Counted from the first letter of the stretch, positions 6,175 through 14,296 are shown. The stretch: 18,754 nt of DNA from an uncultured Lachnospiraceae bacterium (GCA_910578345.1 CAJTRA010000032.1:1-18754); one strand, 5' to 3'. Program-made: numbers and translations. The notes: generated from the letters alone by a model not told the origin.

Positions 6175-7830
6175 ATGTCATTGATGGGAAGCCTTTGGAC
6201 GGGCGTATCAGGATTACAAACTTCAAATAACGCGCTGAACACGACAGCGCATAACATGTCAAATTTGGACACCACAGGATATACCAGGCAGCAGGTGGCC
6301 CAGGGAACGAGAACGTATGTGACGATCTCTAAGGGCAGGCCGAACTGGAAACAGACTGGTCTCGGTGTCAATTATACCCTTACAAGACAGGAAAGAGATT
6401 ATTTTTTGGACTTTAACTATCGCCGCGAGTCGGGGCGGGGGGCTTTTTATGATACCTCGGCTGCTACGGTAGAGGAGATAGAATATATTTTGGGCGAATC
6501 CAATGAGGGACACGAATTCTCAGAATCCCTCGATAATTTTTGGACGGCAATCCAGGAACTCAGTAAGGATCCGACCAGTTCTGTGAACCAGAATCTGTTC
6601 GTGACCCGTGCCTATGAATTTACGAACAGGGCGTCGGCAGTGTACAACAGTCTGTGCCAGTATCAGGATAATCTGAACAAGTCTGTTGTCACAGAAGTGA
6701 ATAATATTAATAAATATGCGCAGGAGATCGAAAAGCTCAACCAGAAGATCGTGTCGATCGAGGCAGGCGATGTGGAACATGCCAATGATCTGCGCGACCG
6801 CCGCAACCTTCTTTTGGATAAGCTGGCGCTGTTAGGCAATGTATCTTATAAGGAAGATGAGCTGGGATATGTAAGCGTCAAATTCGAAGGCGTTGACCTT
6901 GTCAAGGGCGGTCTGGTAAATAAGATGGAATTATATACGGATCCCCAGACCGGTTTCTATTCCCCTTACTGGAAGATGCTGGCGAACACTTCTTACGATG
7001 AGAAGGGAAATCCGGTCGTCACAGAGGAGGGTATCCAGAGTGCGCTTGTATTTGATTTGAGCAAAGAGATCTCTTCCGATCTGAATACGGATATTGGTTC
7101 CCTGAAAGGAATGCTCTTAGCCAGAGGCGACCATAGGGCTACCTTTAAAGAGATCAAAGACTACCCGCCGGGTTCGGATCCAAACGATCCGGCACAGAAG
7201 CAGGAGGGGTGGTATAACAGGAATGTCGCACAATCGATCTGTATGAATATACAGGCTGAATTTGATCAGTTGATCAATGCAGTGGTGACGACGGTCAATG
7301 ATATCCTGAGAGAGGCGGCGGAGAATGCCGGTGCAGCAGATGTCTCCGATTATCTGAGAGACGAGAACGGGGATCCCTACCAGTTATTCGTCAAGACGAT
7401 CGAGAGGGACGACTGGACGGTTTCGAATATCACAGTCAGCTCGGTGCTGCGTCAGAATCCCTCCTTATTGTCCTTCCGGCTGTCAGAACATTCCGAGGAC
7501 AATGAGACGATCGAAAAGTTGAAAGCAGCTTTTGAAGCGAAGATCTACACACTGAATCCCAATGTGGAAACGCCGCTGAATTTCACAGACTATTATAAGA
7601 ATCTTGTGGCGCAGATCGCAAATACAGGATCCGTATTCCGGGGGATCCAGGACAGCCAGACAGTGGCTACCGACGCGCTTATGTATGCAAGAGAGCAGGT
7701 CGTGGGTGTTTCCTCCGATGAAGAACTGACCAATATGATCCGTTACCAGAATGCATACAATGCATCCAGCCGTTATATCAACGTGATCAGTGAGATGTTA
7801 GAACATATTTTGACCACCTTAGGCAGATAG
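6175..7830 (+). CDS. flgK: Hook-filament junction protein FlgK (first copy)
   Basis: HAP1, exported through the flagellar apparatus to form the zone between hook and filament. 551 aa. Seen: D0 start GSLWTGVSGLQTSNNALNTT with HNMSNLDTTGYTRQ (about 27-40); a coiled D1 region with NLRDRR-type motif (HANDLRDRRNLLLDKLA, about 201-217); the FlgK core motif NRNVAQSICMNIQAEFDQLI and VTTVNDILREA (about 348-380); and a C-terminal D0 helix GVSSDEELTNMIRYQNAYNASSRYINVI. Both ends are intact. A second, clearly diverged FlgK-type gene starts 10 bp downstream, so the two are probably co-translated. Which copy acts as the classical HAP1 cannot be decided from sequence. Confidence 0.93.
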   Translation: MSLMGSLWTGVSGLQTSNNALNTTAHNMSNLDTTGYTRQQVAQGTRTYVTISKGRPNWKQTGLGVNYTLTRQERDYFLDFNYRRESGRGAFYDTSAATVEEIEYILGESNEGHEFSESLDNFWTAIQELSKDPTSSVNQNLFVTRAYEFTNRASAVYNSLCQYQDNLNKSVVTEVNNINKYAQEIEKLNQKIVSIEAGDVEHANDLRDRRNLLLDKLALLGNVSYKEDELGYVSVKFEGVDLVKGGLVNKMELYTDPQTGFYSPYWKMLANTSYDEKGNPVVTEEGIQSALVFDLSKEISSDLNTDIGSLKGMLLARGDHRATFKEIKDYPPGSDPNDPAQKQEGWYNRNVAQSICMNIQAEFDQLINAVVTTVNDILREAAENAGAADVSDYLRDENGDPYQLFVKTIERDDWTVSNITVSSVLRQNPSLLSFRLSEHSEDNETIEKLKAAFEAKIYTLNPNVETPLNFTDYYKNLVAQIANTGSVFRGIQDSQTVATDALMYAREQVVGVSSDEELTNMIRYQNAYNASSRYINVISEMLEHILTTLGR

Positions 7831-7840
7831 GAGAGAACAT

Positions 7841-9697
7841 ATGCCATCTACATTTTTTGGATTAGAGATCGCCTCGTCTGGGCTGCGGGCAGCGAATGCC
7901 GCGCTCAACACGACGGCCAACAATATCAGTAATGCCAGTACAGTAGGTTACAGCAGACAGGAAGTCAAGCAGGAAGCCATGAATCCTCTTCGCGTGTTCT
8001 CTACCTATGGCTGTGCAGGCGCAGGCGTCAATACACTGGCCATCGAGCGGATCAGAGATCGCTTCTACGATCAGAAGTTTCGTGAGAACGAGACGAAGCT
8101 GGGTGAGTTCGATACGAAAGCGTATTACTGTAAGATGATCGAAGAGTATCTGACAGACGACGGAAAGACCGGATTTAAGTCGATCTTTGACAAACTGGGC
8201 GAGGCGTTGCAGGAGATCACGAAGAACGCCAGCAGCGATGCGACGAAGAGAGCTTTTATTTCCCAGGCTAAGAGTATGGCAGATTACTTCAATAATATGT
8301 ACGGCGACCTGCAGAATCTGCAGGCGGACGCGAACGATGAGATCAAGATCCGCGTGGATCATATCAACTCCATCGCGCAGGACTTAGCGACGGTCAATAA
8401 ACAGATCAATACGATAGAGATCAACGGATCAACCGCCAATGAACTGCGGGATAAGAGAGATGTTCTGTTAGATGAGTTGTCAGCGATCGTGGATGTGGAA
8501 GTGGACGAGGATCCGATCCTGGATCAGCAGGGGAATGAGACAGGGATCTACAGATGCATCGTGCGGATTGCCGGCGGGCAGGTTCTGGTAGACCAGAATG
8601 AATATAACCAGTTGGAATGTATTGCCCGTGCTGCCGATGAGAAAGTCAATCAGACAGATATTGACGGTCTGTATGATGTCCGCTGGACACACGGCCCTGA
8701 TTTCGGACTGTATAACGCCTCTATGGGTGGCGCGCTGAGAGGACTTGTTCAACTGCGTGACGGCAATAACGGAGAATATTTCAAAGGTACAACGACGGAG
8801 ATCGTCTACAGCGGTAAGACCAGTAAGGTGACGATCGAGACGCAGGACGCTTATCTGAGCAGCATGATGAAATGTAATCTGTCCGATACCGGCGGTGTGA
8901 TCAATATTGGTGATCAGTTGTATTATTATACAGACTGGTCTTATGAAGGAGACGGCGTTTATACCTTTACCATCGACAATGTTAAGAGCGATGAACCGAT
9001 CTCCGCGATCAAGAATTATAAACAGGCTGTGATCGGAAGCGATGTGCGCTACCAGGGCGTTCCTTATTATATGGAGCAGATGAATGAATGGGTCCGCGAG
9101 TTCAGTAAGAAGGTAAACGATATCTTTACGGAAGGACTCACTGCGGATGGTGCGGATGCCGGAATCCTGTTTACCGGTGAAGTGCCGACCAAGGATGGGC
9201 AGTATACGGAAGCCGAGTTGAATGATTCCAGGAACAATGGCAAGGGTTATTACTATATGACGGCAGGTAATCTGTCGATCTTAAATGAGCTGATGAAGGA
9301 TGCGTCCCTGCTGGGTACGAGGGGAGATATCTCGGATGAGGTAGATGAGAATGGCGAGGAGATTTCCGGTGTAGAGCAGTGTGCACAGGTCAAGAAGATC
9401 ATCTCCATGCTGAGCGATAAGAACCAGTTCAGCTTCAGAGGAAGAGATGCAGGCGGATTCCTGGAGTGTGTACTGTCGGATGCGGCTTTGAATGCAAGCA
9501 ATGCGAATACCTTCTATGCTACTTACCTGAGTCTGGAGACGAATATCGATAATCAGAGAACTTCGATCTCAGGCGTAGATGAGGATGAAGAAGCGGTGAG
9601 TCTGGTGAAATACCAGAATTCTTACACCCTGGCTTCTAAGATGATCTCCGTATTGACAGAGATATATGACAGATTGATCCTGCAGACTGGTGTGTAG
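7841..9697 (+). CDS. Second FlgK-type hook-associated protein
   Basis: 618 aa. ATG follows AGGAGAG at 7829-7835, overlapping the flgK stop. Seen: N-terminal GLEIASSGLRAANAALNTT and NNISNASTVGYSRQEV (flagellar rod/hook signature), a helical region with ANELRDKRDVLLDELSAI (about 198-215), the FlgK-like YYMEQMNEWVREFSKKVNDI (about 409-428), and C-terminal GVDEDEEAVSLVKYQNSYTLASKMI. It shares end domains with the preceding FlgK but has a different, longer central region (about 215-400). FlgL follows separately, so this is not a replaced FlgL. It may be a paralogous or alternative HAP1, or a partner in a mixed junction ring. Function beyond the FlgK family is not established. Confidence 0.88.
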   Translation: MPSTFFGLEIASSGLRAANAALNTTANNISNASTVGYSRQEVKQEAMNPLRVFSTYGCAGAGVNTLAIERIRDRFYDQKFRENETKLGEFDTKAYYCKMIEEYLTDDGKTGFKSIFDKLGEALQEITKNASSDATKRAFISQAKSMADYFNNMYGDLQNLQADANDEIKIRVDHINSIAQDLATVNKQINTIEINGSTANELRDKRDVLLDELSAIVDVEVDEDPILDQQGNETGIYRCIVRIAGGQVLVDQNEYNQLECIARAADEKVNQTDIDGLYDVRWTHGPDFGLYNASMGGALRGLVQLRDGNNGEYFKGTTTEIVYSGKTSKVTIETQDAYLSSMMKCNLSDTGGVINIGDQLYYYTDWSYEGDGVYTFTIDNVKSDEPISAIKNYKQAVIGSDVRYQGVPYYMEQMNEWVREFSKKVNDIFTEGLTADGADAGILFTGEVPTKDGQYTEAELNDSRNNGKGYYYMTAGNLSILNELMKDASLLGTRGDISDEVDENGEEISGVEQCAQVKKIISMLSDKNQFSFRGRDAGGFLECVLSDAALNASNANTFYATYLSLETNIDNQRTSISGVDEDEEAVSLVKYQNSYTLASKMISVLTEIYDRLILQTGV

Positions 9698-9821
9698 GAG
9701 ATGAAGTTATGCTAAGGCTGCAAAGAACGCAGCCTAAGAATAACTAAGTTATCTCCGGAAGAATCTCGCTGGCGCGTCGATTCTTCCCGCGGTGCGGCAG
9801 GTATATAGGAGATGAAGTTAT
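9695..9821 (+). repeat. 16-bp direct repeat bounding a hairpin-rich spacer before flgL
   Basis: TAGGAGATGAAGTTAT occurs at 9695-9710 (starting with the stop codon of the second flgK) and again at 9806-9821. The 95 bp between hold four dyads: AGGCTGC/GCAGCCT (9715-9735), TAACT-A-AGTTA (9741-9751), GGAAGAATC/GATTCTTCC (9757-9787), and CCGC-GGT-GCGG (9787-9797). No T run follows, so it is not an ordinary terminator. It may be a small inserted element or an RNA structure that sets FlgL translation or mRNA processing. Confidence 0.65.
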
Positions 9822-9843
9822 AGAGAAGAGAGGATGATAAGCC

Positions 9844-11403
9844 ATGAGAATGACGAATAAGATCATGCGGAACAATTCGCTGTATAATATCAATCAGAAT
9901 AAGATTCTGGAAGATAAGCTGACGAATCAGATGACCAATCAGAGTAAGATCGTAAGGCCTTCTGATGATCCGGTGGTGGCGATCCGCGCGCTGCGTCTGC
10001 GCAGCAATGTTTCCAGTGCGACGCAGTATCATGATAAAAATGCGAAGGATGCAGACCAGTGGTTGACAGTGACTGCGGATGCGCTTACGACGATCGATAA
10101 AGTTCTGAAGGATCTGTACGAGCAGGCTACGGGCGCTGCGAATAAGTATCTGACTTCAGAGGACTTAAGCATCATTCTGGAGCAGATGAAGTCTCTTACC
10201 AAGGAGTTCTATGCCAGCGGTAATGTGGATTATGCGGGACGCTATGTTTTCTCCGGATTCAGGACCGACACGGCGATTACATTTTCAGCGGAAGACATCG
10301 CGCAGATGGAACGTGACCGGGAAAAGGCTCCGGTATTCTATGATATCCAGGAAGACATTGGATTCGAGAATATCAGCACGATCAGTTACACGGATTTTAG
10401 CGTATTGGCAGATGGACAGAATTCTCTGGGGGCTGTCAATGGAGGTGCAGGTCCGCAGGCAGGCGAGAGCTATGAGCAGTATGTGACGAACAATACGTTG
10501 TACCGTTTCCGCCTGTCTTATGACAACGTGGATGGCAAGGATAAGGATGGCAATCCTGTAGTGCCGACGTTAATGAAGAATGGCGCTGCGATCACAGATA
10601 TTAACGCTACACCGTATGATAAGGCGGAGGATGCTTATAAAGCAGTCGCCAACGGTACGGAAAAAGGAATTGCCTATATCCCATCGACAGGGGAGCTGGT
10701 ATTTAGCGAAGACTATTACAAAGCCAATTTCAAGGAGGGCGATAACTTCCAGGTGGCTTATACGAAGTCGGAGTGGGAAGAGGGCGATATCAATCCGGTC
10801 CATTATTTCAAGTGTACAGAGACGAGAAACGACAAGAAGATCGCCTACAACACGACCGAAGAGGATCAGGACATCTACTATGACGTAGGTTTTAACCAGA
10901 AGATTCAGGTTAATACTGTGACGGACGAAGTTTTCACCCATAATGTACAGCGAGATATGGATGATTTCTATCAACAGAGCATGAAACAGCTGAAAGATAT
11001 TGAAACGAAGATCAGCGATATTGAGACGAAGCTGAAAGATCTGCCGGAGGATGATCCTGCTTATAAGGATCTGGCAGCGCAGCTTGAGGGCGCCAAGAAA
11101 GCAGATACCTACATTCGTGAGAATATCCAGAAGAAATTTGAGAATCAGATCACTAAGTATCAGAAATACCGGGATGATAATGATCTGGCGATCACCAACA
11201 ATGCGACAAGAGGAAGCCGTCTGGATCTGATCACAGAGAGACTTTGTAACCAGAAAGCGACCTTTAAGGAGTTGCAGACGGATAACGAGGGCATTGATAT
11301 CACACAGGTGGCGGTGGAACTGTCCAGTTCCGAGCTGACGTACCAGGCAGCGCTGATGGCGACCGGCAAGATCATGCAGACGAATTTGATGAATTATATT
11401 TAA
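9844..11403 (+). CDS. flgL: Hook-filament junction protein FlgL, enlarged
   Basis: HAP3, the second junction protein, related to flagellin. 519 aa, well above the common size of about 300. Seen: N-terminal MRMTNKIMRNNSLYNINQN and KIVRPSDDPVVAIRALRLR (about 36-54), the FSGFRTDTAITF hairpin (about 135-147) that marks FlgL, and a C-terminal helix QVAVELSSSELTYQAALMAT. Between, residues about 160-370 form an extra Asp/Tyr-rich domain, and about 375-440 is a Lys/Glu-rich coiled coil (KQLKDIETKISDIETKLKDL). The insertion probably sits on the outer surface. AGAGGA at 9829-9834 serves as ribosome site. It lies behind the hairpin-rich spacer in the flgM operon. Confidence 0.92.
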   Translation: MRMTNKIMRNNSLYNINQNKILEDKLTNQMTNQSKIVRPSDDPVVAIRALRLRSNVSSATQYHDKNAKDADQWLTVTADALTTIDKVLKDLYEQATGAANKYLTSEDLSIILEQMKSLTKEFYASGNVDYAGRYVFSGFRTDTAITFSAEDIAQMERDREKAPVFYDIQEDIGFENISTISYTDFSVLADGQNSLGAVNGGAGPQAGESYEQYVTNNTLYRFRLSYDNVDGKDKDGNPVVPTLMKNGAAITDINATPYDKAEDAYKAVANGTEKGIAYIPSTGELVFSEDYYKANFKEGDNFQVAYTKSEWEEGDINPVHYFKCTETRNDKKIAYNTTEEDQDIYYDVGFNQKIQVNTVTDEVFTHNVQRDMDDFYQQSMKQLKDIETKISDIETKLKDLPEDDPAYKDLAAQLEGAKKADTYIRENIQKKFENQITKYQKYRDDNDLAITNNATRGSRLDLITERLCNQKATFKELQTDNEGIDITQVAVELSSSELTYQAALMATGKIMQTNLMNYI

Positions 11404-11473
11404 GATAGGGCGATAAGCTGCCTGTCTGGATGCTAGCGGCGGCAGGAGACCGAAACACTGCCATGACTGAGAG

Positions 11474-11486
11474 AGGACGGTAAGAT
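11474..11486 (+). promoter_or_regulatory. fliW ribosome-site block identical to that of flgK
   Basis: Second copy of AGGACGGTAAGAT (first at 6161-6173), here directly against the fliW ATG. Confidence 0.45.
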
Positions 11487-11942
11487 ATGCAGATTACGAC
11501 AAAAGTATTTGGCGAGATTGTAGTAGACGACGACAAGATGATTCATTTTCCAAAAGGGATCATTGGGTTTCCGGATCTGAAAGATTTTGCATTGATTCAT
11601 GATGAGGAGAAAGGCTCAGACTCCATTCACTGGCTGCAGTCTATTCAGGAACCTGCTTTTGCCATGCCGGTCATGGACCCTCTTCGGGTATGCCCAGACT
11701 ATAATCCAGAAGCCGATGATGAGCTGTTAAACAATCTGGGAGAACTGAAGCAGGACGACATGCTTGTACTTGTGACTGTGACTGTGCCCAAGGATCTGAC
11801 ACAGATGTCAGTAAATCTGAAAGGACCGATCGTAATCAATGCCGCGGAGCGTAAGGCGATACAGGTTATTGTAGAAGGGGATACCTATCAAGTGAAATAT
11901 CCGATTTATGATATTTTGAATCAGAAGAAAGCAGGTGAGTAG
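11487..11942 (+). CDS. fliW: Flagellar assembly factor FliW
   Basis: 151 aa, full family length. FliW binds flagellin and CsrA in turn: free FliW holds CsrA away from the flagellin mRNA, and excess cytoplasmic flagellin takes up FliW and lets CsrA repress (worked out in Bacillus subtilis). Seen: MQITTKVFGEI, IHFPKGIIGFPDLKDFALI (about 19-37), MPVMDPLRVCPDY, and LVTVTVPKDLTQMSVNLKGPIVIN (two blocks, about 93-116), all hallmark segments. The stop codon abuts the csrA start with no gap, which suggests translational coupling of the antagonist pair. The flagellin leader in this window carries a CsrA-type hairpin. Confidence 0.96.
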   Translation: MQITTKVFGEIVVDDDKMIHFPKGIIGFPDLKDFALIHDEEKGSDSIHWLQSIQEPAFAMPVMDPLRVCPDYNPEADDELLNNLGELKQDDMLVLVTVTVPKDLTQMSVNLKGPIVINAAERKAIQVIVEGDTYQVKYPIYDILNQKKAGE

Positions 11943-12161
11943 ATGTTAGCTTTATCCAGGAAAAAGAATGAGGCGCTGGTGATCAACAACAATGTAGAGA
12001 TCACGGTGCTGGAGATCAAAGGCGAACAGGTGAAGCTGGGCATCAGCGCTCCCCGCGAAGTGCCGGTATACCGCAAGGAAGTATATGAACAGATTCAGGA
12101 TGCAAACCAGGAATCTGTCAATGTAGATGGGTTTGAGGCTTTGAAAACGCTTTTGGGATAA
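11943..12161 (+). CDS. csrA: RNA-binding translational regulator CsrA
   Basis: 72-aa dimeric beta-barrel protein that binds GGA in RNA hairpin loops, usually over ribosome sites. Seen: MLALSRKKNEALVINN at the start with Arg6, GEQVKLGISAPREVPVYRKEVYEQI (in two halves, 27-51) with Val42 and Arg44, the RNA-contact residues of the family. The C-terminal tail (about 55-72) is longer than in E. coli, as in Gram-positive CsrA proteins that bind FliW. Starts at the base after the fliW stop, with AGGTGA at 11933-11938 as ribosome site. Last gene of the operon. The flagellin mRNA is the expected target; flagellar junction genes may also be. Confidence 0.96.
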   Translation: MLALSRKKNEALVINNNVEITVLEIKGEQVKLGISAPREVPVYRKEVYEQIQDANQESVNVDGFEALKTLLG

Positions 12162-12177
12162 GTAAAAAGATTAAGAG

Positions 12178-12237
12178 AAACTGCCTGGTACAGGGAAGAG
12201 AATCCGAAGGACGGACTTCCGTATGCCAGGCAGTTTT
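12178..12237 (+). terminator. Terminator of flgM-csrA operon, with AAGGA inner loop
   Basis: AAACTGCCTGG (12178-12188) pairs perfectly with CCAGGCAGTTT (12226-12236), then more T. Inside lies a second stem, GGAAG/CTTCC (12194-12198 with 12216-12220), topped by TCCG-AAGGA-CGGA (12203-12215). The apical AAGGA loop resembles a CsrA target. Read on the minus strand the hairpin is followed by TTTCTCTT, so it may also end the convergent glycosyltransferase transcript. Confidence 0.8.
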
Positions 12238-12242
12238 TACGA

Positions 12243-13469
12243 CTAAGAAGAGAGAGAAGCCGGCGTGATCGAACTGAGTACCCGGATCATCTCCGCCACC
12301 CTTTTCTCATAAGTGTGCAGCCTGGACGCTTTCTCATAACCGTTGATGGCGATTTCGATCCGATCGTCTTCATGGGTCAGATAATACTGCACTTTCTGTT
12401 CCAGCTCTTCCATTGATTCATAGGTTTCCAGATCCCGTCCGATCTCGAAGTATTCCGGGATCTCCGCCTGGTAATTCGTGATCAGAAATCCGGCGCAGCC
12501 CAGCACATCCCAAATACGCAGAGACAGCCCTGTTTCGATCGGACGCATGGTGATATTTAAATTGATCTTGCTGGCGTGGAAGATCATAGGCATTTCTGTC
12601 AGTGTAAGGGCGGGTCCCATACAGTGGACGCTTGGAAGCGGGGAAGCGTCGCTGTTCGTATAGAGATTGACATGGAAATGTTGTGCCAGACGGTTTAAGG
12701 TCCTTTCCCGTTCCACGGCGGCCAGCTTTATGCCGATATACTGATGCGCGGCCAGATAGCGGTCCGTATCCATATAGGTATCAGATCCCCGGTAAAAGTC
12801 TGGGTCGGCATCGGCAATCTCGCGGATGACGCGGTCTGTCAGGGTGTCAGAGATAAAATTATAGCCATAGACCTTAAGCTGGGCTTCGATCAGGCCACAG
12901 ACAAATCCCTGCGCGTATTCGGAAATATAGGGTTGACCGGACATCCTTTGTGCAGAAAGCAGTCTGTCGTAGCGGCATTTTTCTGTATAGAGAGATCCGA
13001 CAAAGCTGACATCTGCGTCATATTTTGCGTAATCTTTCTCGGTCATATTCAGGATCACAGATTCCCACCTTTTTACATTTGTGGCAAGCGGCAGGTAGAA
13101 GACTCTGCCTGGATTGACCGGATGGAAGAATTGATACTGCGCCTGGTCGAATAGAAAGATGCGGTTCCATTCTTTCTTCAGGGCGTTGGAGAAAAGCTCC
13201 GGCACAGGTGAGTCCACGCTCCAGCATACATAAGGAACCTGGAAATGATCACAGGTATAGGAGATCGCCGGGAAAAAATTGATGCTGAACACAAAGGCGA
13301 AAGAATGCGTCATGAGCCACTCAGTAACTTTTGCGGCGCATTGTCTGGGAGGGATAGATTTGTCGGTCATTTCCATTTCTTCCGTGTGGACAGTGATTCC
13401 GAAAGCAGTGAAAGTCTGTATAAGGTCGGGTTCACAGATATTGTTATAGCGGTAGAATAAGATTTCCAT
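12243..13469 (-). CDS. DUF3880/CgeB-like glycosyltransferase in the flagellar locus
   Basis: I prefer the ATG at 13469 (408 aa, MEILFYRYNN), since GGAG six bases upstream fits a ribosome site. The ATG at 13481 adds MECA with no good site. Seen: N-terminal Rossmann-like half with CWSVDSPVPELFSNAL (about 80-95), IFLFDQAQYQFFHP and DVSFVGSLYTEKC (about 150-162), typical of DUF3880; C-terminal half with KINLNITMRPIETGLSLRIWDVLGCAG-type segment (about 305-331), ITNYQAEIPEYFEIG and ETYESMEEL, typical of GT-B group-1 transferases. No signal peptide or membrane segment. Lying convergent to fliW-csrA and divergent from flaG-fliD, it may glycosylate flagellin or another flagellar protein. Donor and acceptor are unknown. 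Confidence 0.85.
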   Translation of the reverse strand: MEILFYRYNNICEPDLIQTFTAFGITVHTEEMEMTDKSIPPRQCAAKVTEWLMTHSFAFVFSINFFPAISYTCDHFQVPYVCWSVDSPVPELFSNALKKEWNRIFLFDQAQYQFFHPVNPGRVFYLPLATNVKRWESVILNMTEKDYAKYDADVSFVGSLYTEKCRYDRLLSAQRMSGQPYISEYAQGFVCGLIEAQLKVYGYNFISDTLTDRVIREIADADPDFYRGSDTYMDTDRYLAAHQYIGIKLAAVERERTLNRLAQHFHVNLYTNSDASPLPSVHCMGPALTLTEMPMIFHASKINLNITMRPIETGLSLRIWDVLGCAGFLITNYQAEIPEYFEIGRDLETYESMEELEQKVQYYLTHEDDRIEIAINGYEKASRLHTYEKRVAEMIRVLSSITPASLSS

Positions 13470-13503
13470 TGCGCACTCCATTCCAGATATGATTTACGGC
13501 CTT

Positions 13504-13518
13504 ATTGTACCATACAAT
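13504..13518 (-). promoter_or_regulatory. Extended -10 and dyad before the glycosyltransferase
   Basis: On the minus strand the sequence reads ATTGTA-TGG-TACAAT. TACAAT with a preceding TGG is an extended -10 element, and the whole is a perfect 6-bp dyad. A regulator bound here would cover the promoter. No convincing -35 is seen. Confidence 0.4.
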
Positions 13519-13578
13519 GTTCATGGAGGGAGAAAAAATTTCTGAATAATTTCCGTTTCGGTTTTATGAGGGACTCTC

Positions 13579-13605
13579 TAAACATATTCCGCTTTTTTCC
13601 GATAT
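13579..13605 (+). promoter_or_regulatory. SigD promoter of flaG-fliD
   Basis: TAAA (13579-13582), 16-bp gap, CCGATAT (13599-13605), an excellent SigD match. The expected start near 13612 gives a leader of about 184 nt. The 314-bp gap 13482-13795 otherwise holds the divergent glycosyltransferase promoter region. I found only weak 4-bp stems in the flaG leader. Confidence 0.82.
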
Positions 13606-13795
13606 ATATATCAAAGATTACGTGGTTACTCTCTAGGTTTGTGCTGTTACCCATGTGATGTCAGTAGGATCGTATCATGACGGCAGGAGGCTTAACAGAG
13701 AAAGCATAGACTAAGATCCCACACAATAGAGAGGGACGGGCGTTATCATAAGACGATTCTATACAATATACTATATCACATGGAGGTGATCGGCA

Positions 13796-14248
13796 ATGGC
13801 AATAGAACCATTAAGCAGTGCTATGACATACCAGGCACAGACGGCTGTGAAGCCGCAGACAGCTACACAAGTGAACACGGAAGTTCCTGAAGACGGACAG
13901 ACAGTTAATGTTGATGCGACGACTGCATCGGTGACGAAAGTGCAGGCCGAGGAAGAGAAGTCTGGCAGTGAGGGCAATGGAAGTCAGCAGCAACAGGAGA
14001 AGATGGATCCGCAGACTCCTGAGACACCGGAACATCTCAAGAAGATGATCGTGGAGATGAACAGGAAGATCAGTAACAGTAACGAAGAGGCTGTGTTTGG
14101 TGTTCATGAGAAGACCAACAGGATCATGATCAAGATATTGGATAAGGATACGAAAGAAGTGATCAAGGAATTTCCGCCGGAGAAGACGCTGGATATGATC
14201 GCCAGCATCTGGGAGATGGCAGGTATCCTTGTGGACGAAAAACTGTAA
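13796..14248 (+). CDS. flaG: FlaG-family flagellar protein
   Basis: 150 aa, ATG behind TGGAGGTG at 13780-13787. The N-terminal 75 residues are low-complexity and acidic/Gln-rich (KPQTATQVNTEVPEDGQ, SGSEGNGSQQQQEK). The C-terminal half (about 78-150) is the FlaG domain: LKKMIVEMNRKISNSNEEAVFGVHE (two parts), RIMIKILDKDTKEVIKEFPPEKTLDM. FlaG proteins affect filament length in some bacteria, but their biochemical role is unsettled. It sits directly before fliD, the usual order, and shares its SigD promoter. Confidence 0.92.
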   Translation: MAIEPLSSAMTYQAQTAVKPQTATQVNTEVPEDGQTVNVDATTASVTKVQAEEEKSGSEGNGSQQQQEKMDPQTPETPEHLKKMIVEMNRKISNSNEEAVFGVHEKTNRIMIKILDKDTKEVIKEFPPEKTLDMIASIWEMAGILVDEKL

Positions 14249-14296
14249 CAGGCGATCGGCCAAAACAGAAGGGACAGCATTTAGGAGGGAACAGAA

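Noticed and set aside
9711..9805. Terminator between the second flgK and flgL
   Set aside because: Stems are strong but none is followed by a T run, and the direct repeats suggest another origin.
13811..14263. 150-codon frame antisense to flaG
   Set aside because: Composition is that of a shadow frame (Leu/His/Arg-rich). It has no ribosome site and overlaps a clear FlaG domain gene entirely.
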